5,474 nucleotides of DNA from Actinomycetota bacterium (GTDB lineage Bacteria; Actinomycetota; Thermoleophilia; Miltoncostaeales; Miltoncostaeaceae). Where the stretch lies: positions 1 through 5,474 of the forward strand of contig CANGAY010000071.1 in the NCBI GenBank assembly GCA_947451735.1, written 5' to 3'. How positions within the stretch are numbered: position 1 is the first letter of the stretch; every line of letters starts with the position of its first letter. A program made the position numbers and the translations under genes. Under the pieces are notes generated by a model, which had not been told where the DNA came from, did no database searches, and saw only the letters and a list, made by a program, of their open reading frames with translations. Positions 4,111-5,474 of the stretch are shown here, one piece after another.

Positions 4111-5474
4111 CACAAGCCTTCCCACGGGTGGACATCATCACCGAGCGTTGCGGACGCAGTCATCCACGGCGCGGCCGGCATACCGTACGCCTCGCGCAGC
4201 ACGAGTTCCGCACTCTGCAGCGCGCCCTGCACCCATCCCTGATTGAGCGAGAAGCAGTCGCCGCACACGTGGATGGGCGCAGCGGGCACGGGATGGCGCA
4301 CGGCCCGCGAGAGATCCCACACCGACCCCCCCACGCCCCACAGCCAGTTGGCCGCCTCGCCGTCGTGCCCCCACCACCGCACGCGGGCATCCACCGGAAG
4401 GGGCACGTCGTATCCGTGCAGTTCGGCCAGATTGGCCGTCATCTCGTCCACGAACGCCCGGGCGGGCGGCGTGAACCCGTCGCATCCCTCTGACGGGCCC
4501 AGCGTCTTCCAGTGCGACGCCGCACCGTCGCCGAATGCGTAACTGGCCAGCATCATCGCCGGGCCCTCGGGATCGGGCGGGAAGTAGATGCACTGGCGGA
4601 TGGGGCCATCGGTGACCGACCGGCCCGTCTCGATACCCAGGTCACGCCACCACGGCCGGTCGAAGGCGAAGTACGCCTTCACCGAGTCGTACGGCAGGGC
4701 CTGCCCGATTGCGCGGCCGAGCACGTCGGAGCCCGCCAGTACTGGGCTGGTGGCCCGCAGGCGCGTGAAGGCGGGCGGGGTGAGCGCCAGCACCACCGAC
4801 GAGGCCAGCACCTCCTCCGTATGCCCCTCGGAGTCCTCCAGATGCAGTCGCACCTCAGCGCCGTCGAGCTCGAGCGCCACCAGCGCGGTGCCGGTCACAA
4901 CGTCTGCCCCACGGCTGCGCGCACCGTCCAGCAATGCCTCCGGCAGTGCCTGCATCCCACCGCGAATCGTCAGGTACTCACCATGGGTGACGCCGGCGAC
5001 CTCCCCGATCCACGTGGGAGCGGCCACGTCCTCCATTGAGTAGCCGATCCAGTCAAGAATGAAGGCCGCGCCTTCCGCACCCAGAAAGTGCTCGAGCAAT
5101 TGCGCGGTCGTCGAAGTGCAGTACGACGACCCCCCCACGCGCCATTCCGACGTCCATGCGCCGCAGGTGGTGTCGTGCACCAGGCACTCCGCCACCAGCC
5201 CGTGGCCGTCACCGATGGCGGCGATCATCTCCTCCGGGGTCATGCGGGCCAGATGATCGGGAAGGTCGTAGGGGAAGTCGCCTGCCGCGCGGATCTCCGC
5301 ACGGCGCTTGCGCACCCCCCGCAGATACACGAACGCATTGTCACCGCTCGCCACGAAGGGCATGGTGGGCAGGCCCAGGTGCCCGATGAGGTCGCGCGCA
5401 ATGCCGTGATTGGGGGCGATGCGCATGCCACCGAGCTCGGCAACCTGCCCCTGCACCGGATTCACCGGTACTGA
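4110..5474 (-). CDS. Flavin-containing amine/L-amino-acid oxidase family protein, 5' end outside window
   Basis: Open from the right edge to a TGA at 4112-4110, giving 454 visible residues. The frame runs to the last base, so the start lies outside and the GTG at 5465 is likely internal. Missing are the N-terminal FAD-binding GxGxxG and, probably, the GGR motif, since the visible part begins just where VAELGGMRI (residues 11-19) follows GGR in the family. Other marks are FVYLRG (48-53), TIRGGMQALPEAL (169-181), VVLALTPPA (227-235), DSVKAYFAF with a lysine (263-271), PWWRD, and the C-terminal FAD-binding block HVCGDCFSLNQGWVQGAL (402-419). The QGWVQGAL block and YLRG resemble bacterial L-amino-acid/monoamine oxidases, which oxidise an amine to an imine with O2 giving H2O2. 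The covalent-flavin Cys context of mammalian monoamine oxidase (SGGCY) is not seen. The substrate is unknown; other flavin amine oxidase relatives are possible. It is coupled to the CoA-binding gene. Confidence 0.85.
   Translation of the reverse strand, partial: SVPVNPVQGQVAELGGMRIAPNHGIARDLIGHLGLPTMPFVASGDNAFVYLRGVRKRRAEIRAAGDFPYDLPDHLARMTPEEMIAAIGDGHGLVAECLVHDTTCGAWTSEWRVGGSSYCTSTTAQLLEHFLGAEGAAFILDWIGYSMEDVAAPTWIGEVAGVTHGEYLTIRGGMQALPEALLDGARSRGADVVTGTALVALELDGAEVRLHLEDSEGHTEEVLASSVVLALTPPAFTRLRATSPVLAGSDVLGRAIGQALPYDSVKAYFAFDRPWWRDLGIETGRSVTDGPIRQCIYFPPDPEGPAMMLASYAFGDGAASHWKTLGPSEGCDGFTPPARAFVDEMTANLAELHGYDVPLPVDARVRWWGHDGEAANWLWGVGGSVWDLSRAVRHPVPAAPIHVCGDCFSLNQGWVQGALQSAELVLREAYGMPAAPWMTASATLGDDVHPWEGL
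4117..4122 (-). promoter_or_regulatory. Ribosome binding site of the CoA-binding gene, inside the oxidase gene
   Basis: Minus-strand GGAAGG, 6 nt before ATG 4110. It lies within the last codons of the flavin oxidase and supports the ATG start rather than the upstream GTG at 4125, which would place this site inside its own coding region. Confidence 0.65.

Noticed and set aside
1..5474. tRNA, rRNA, CRISPR arrays, insertion sequences, attachment sites, toxin or defence genes
   Set aside because: Almost all of the window is taken by recognisable housekeeping-type genes; no direct-repeat arrays, transposase motifs or RNA-gene signatures were seen in the short gaps.

Overview
This is a gene-dense, very GC-rich stretch (by eye around 70 % G+C) with no RNA genes, insertion sequences or CRISPR. 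GTG starts, strong GGAGG-type ribosome sites, one-base TGATG gene junctions and the gene families present suggest a chromosomal segment of a high-GC actinobacterium. From memory, the form of the uracil-DNA-glycosylase-like protein and the PHP protein resembles Thermoleophilia (Solirubrobacterales-like) genomes. That placement is an inference and has not been tested by a search.

Layout, left to right. (1) Positions 1-446, plus strand: the C-terminal part of a PHP-domain phosphoesterase-like protein whose last metal-binding motif looks degraded. (2) A strong bulged hairpin lies in the 73-bp gap after its stop. (3) 520-1176, plus: a divergent uracil-DNA-glycosylase-superfamily protein in which both catalytic motifs are replaced. 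(4) 1186-2586, minus: an RlmD/RumA-type 5-methyluridine RNA methyltransferase with all catalytic and [4Fe-4S] cysteines. (5) 2586-3395, minus: a nitrilase-superfamily amidase of the Nit1 type, directly upstream of and overlapping the methyltransferase. (6) 3396-3448: a 53-bp divergent intergenic region. (7) 3449-3685, plus: a small Nfu-type iron-sulfur scaffold. (8) 3682-4110, minus: a YccU-type CoA-binding protein whose stop codon shares the palindrome CTAG with the Nfu stop. (9) 4110 to the right edge, minus: a flavin amine/amino-acid oxidase missing its N-terminus, overlapping the CoA-binding gene by one base.

There are two minus-strand two-gene units (nitrilase to RNA methyltransferase, and flavin oxidase to CoA-binding protein). 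Each is joined by a TGATG stop/start overlap with a ribosome site inside the upstream gene, so translational coupling is likely. The genes are mostly housekeeping. One loose theme is iron-sulfur chemistry: the Nfu scaffold lies between genes for proteins that carry, or once carried, an iron-sulfur cluster (the methyltransferase and the glycosylase-like protein). No new multi-gene system is evident. The most unusual items are the two proteins at the left end, a PHP-like and a glycosylase-like protein, both of which keep their fold signatures but have lost canonical active-site residues.
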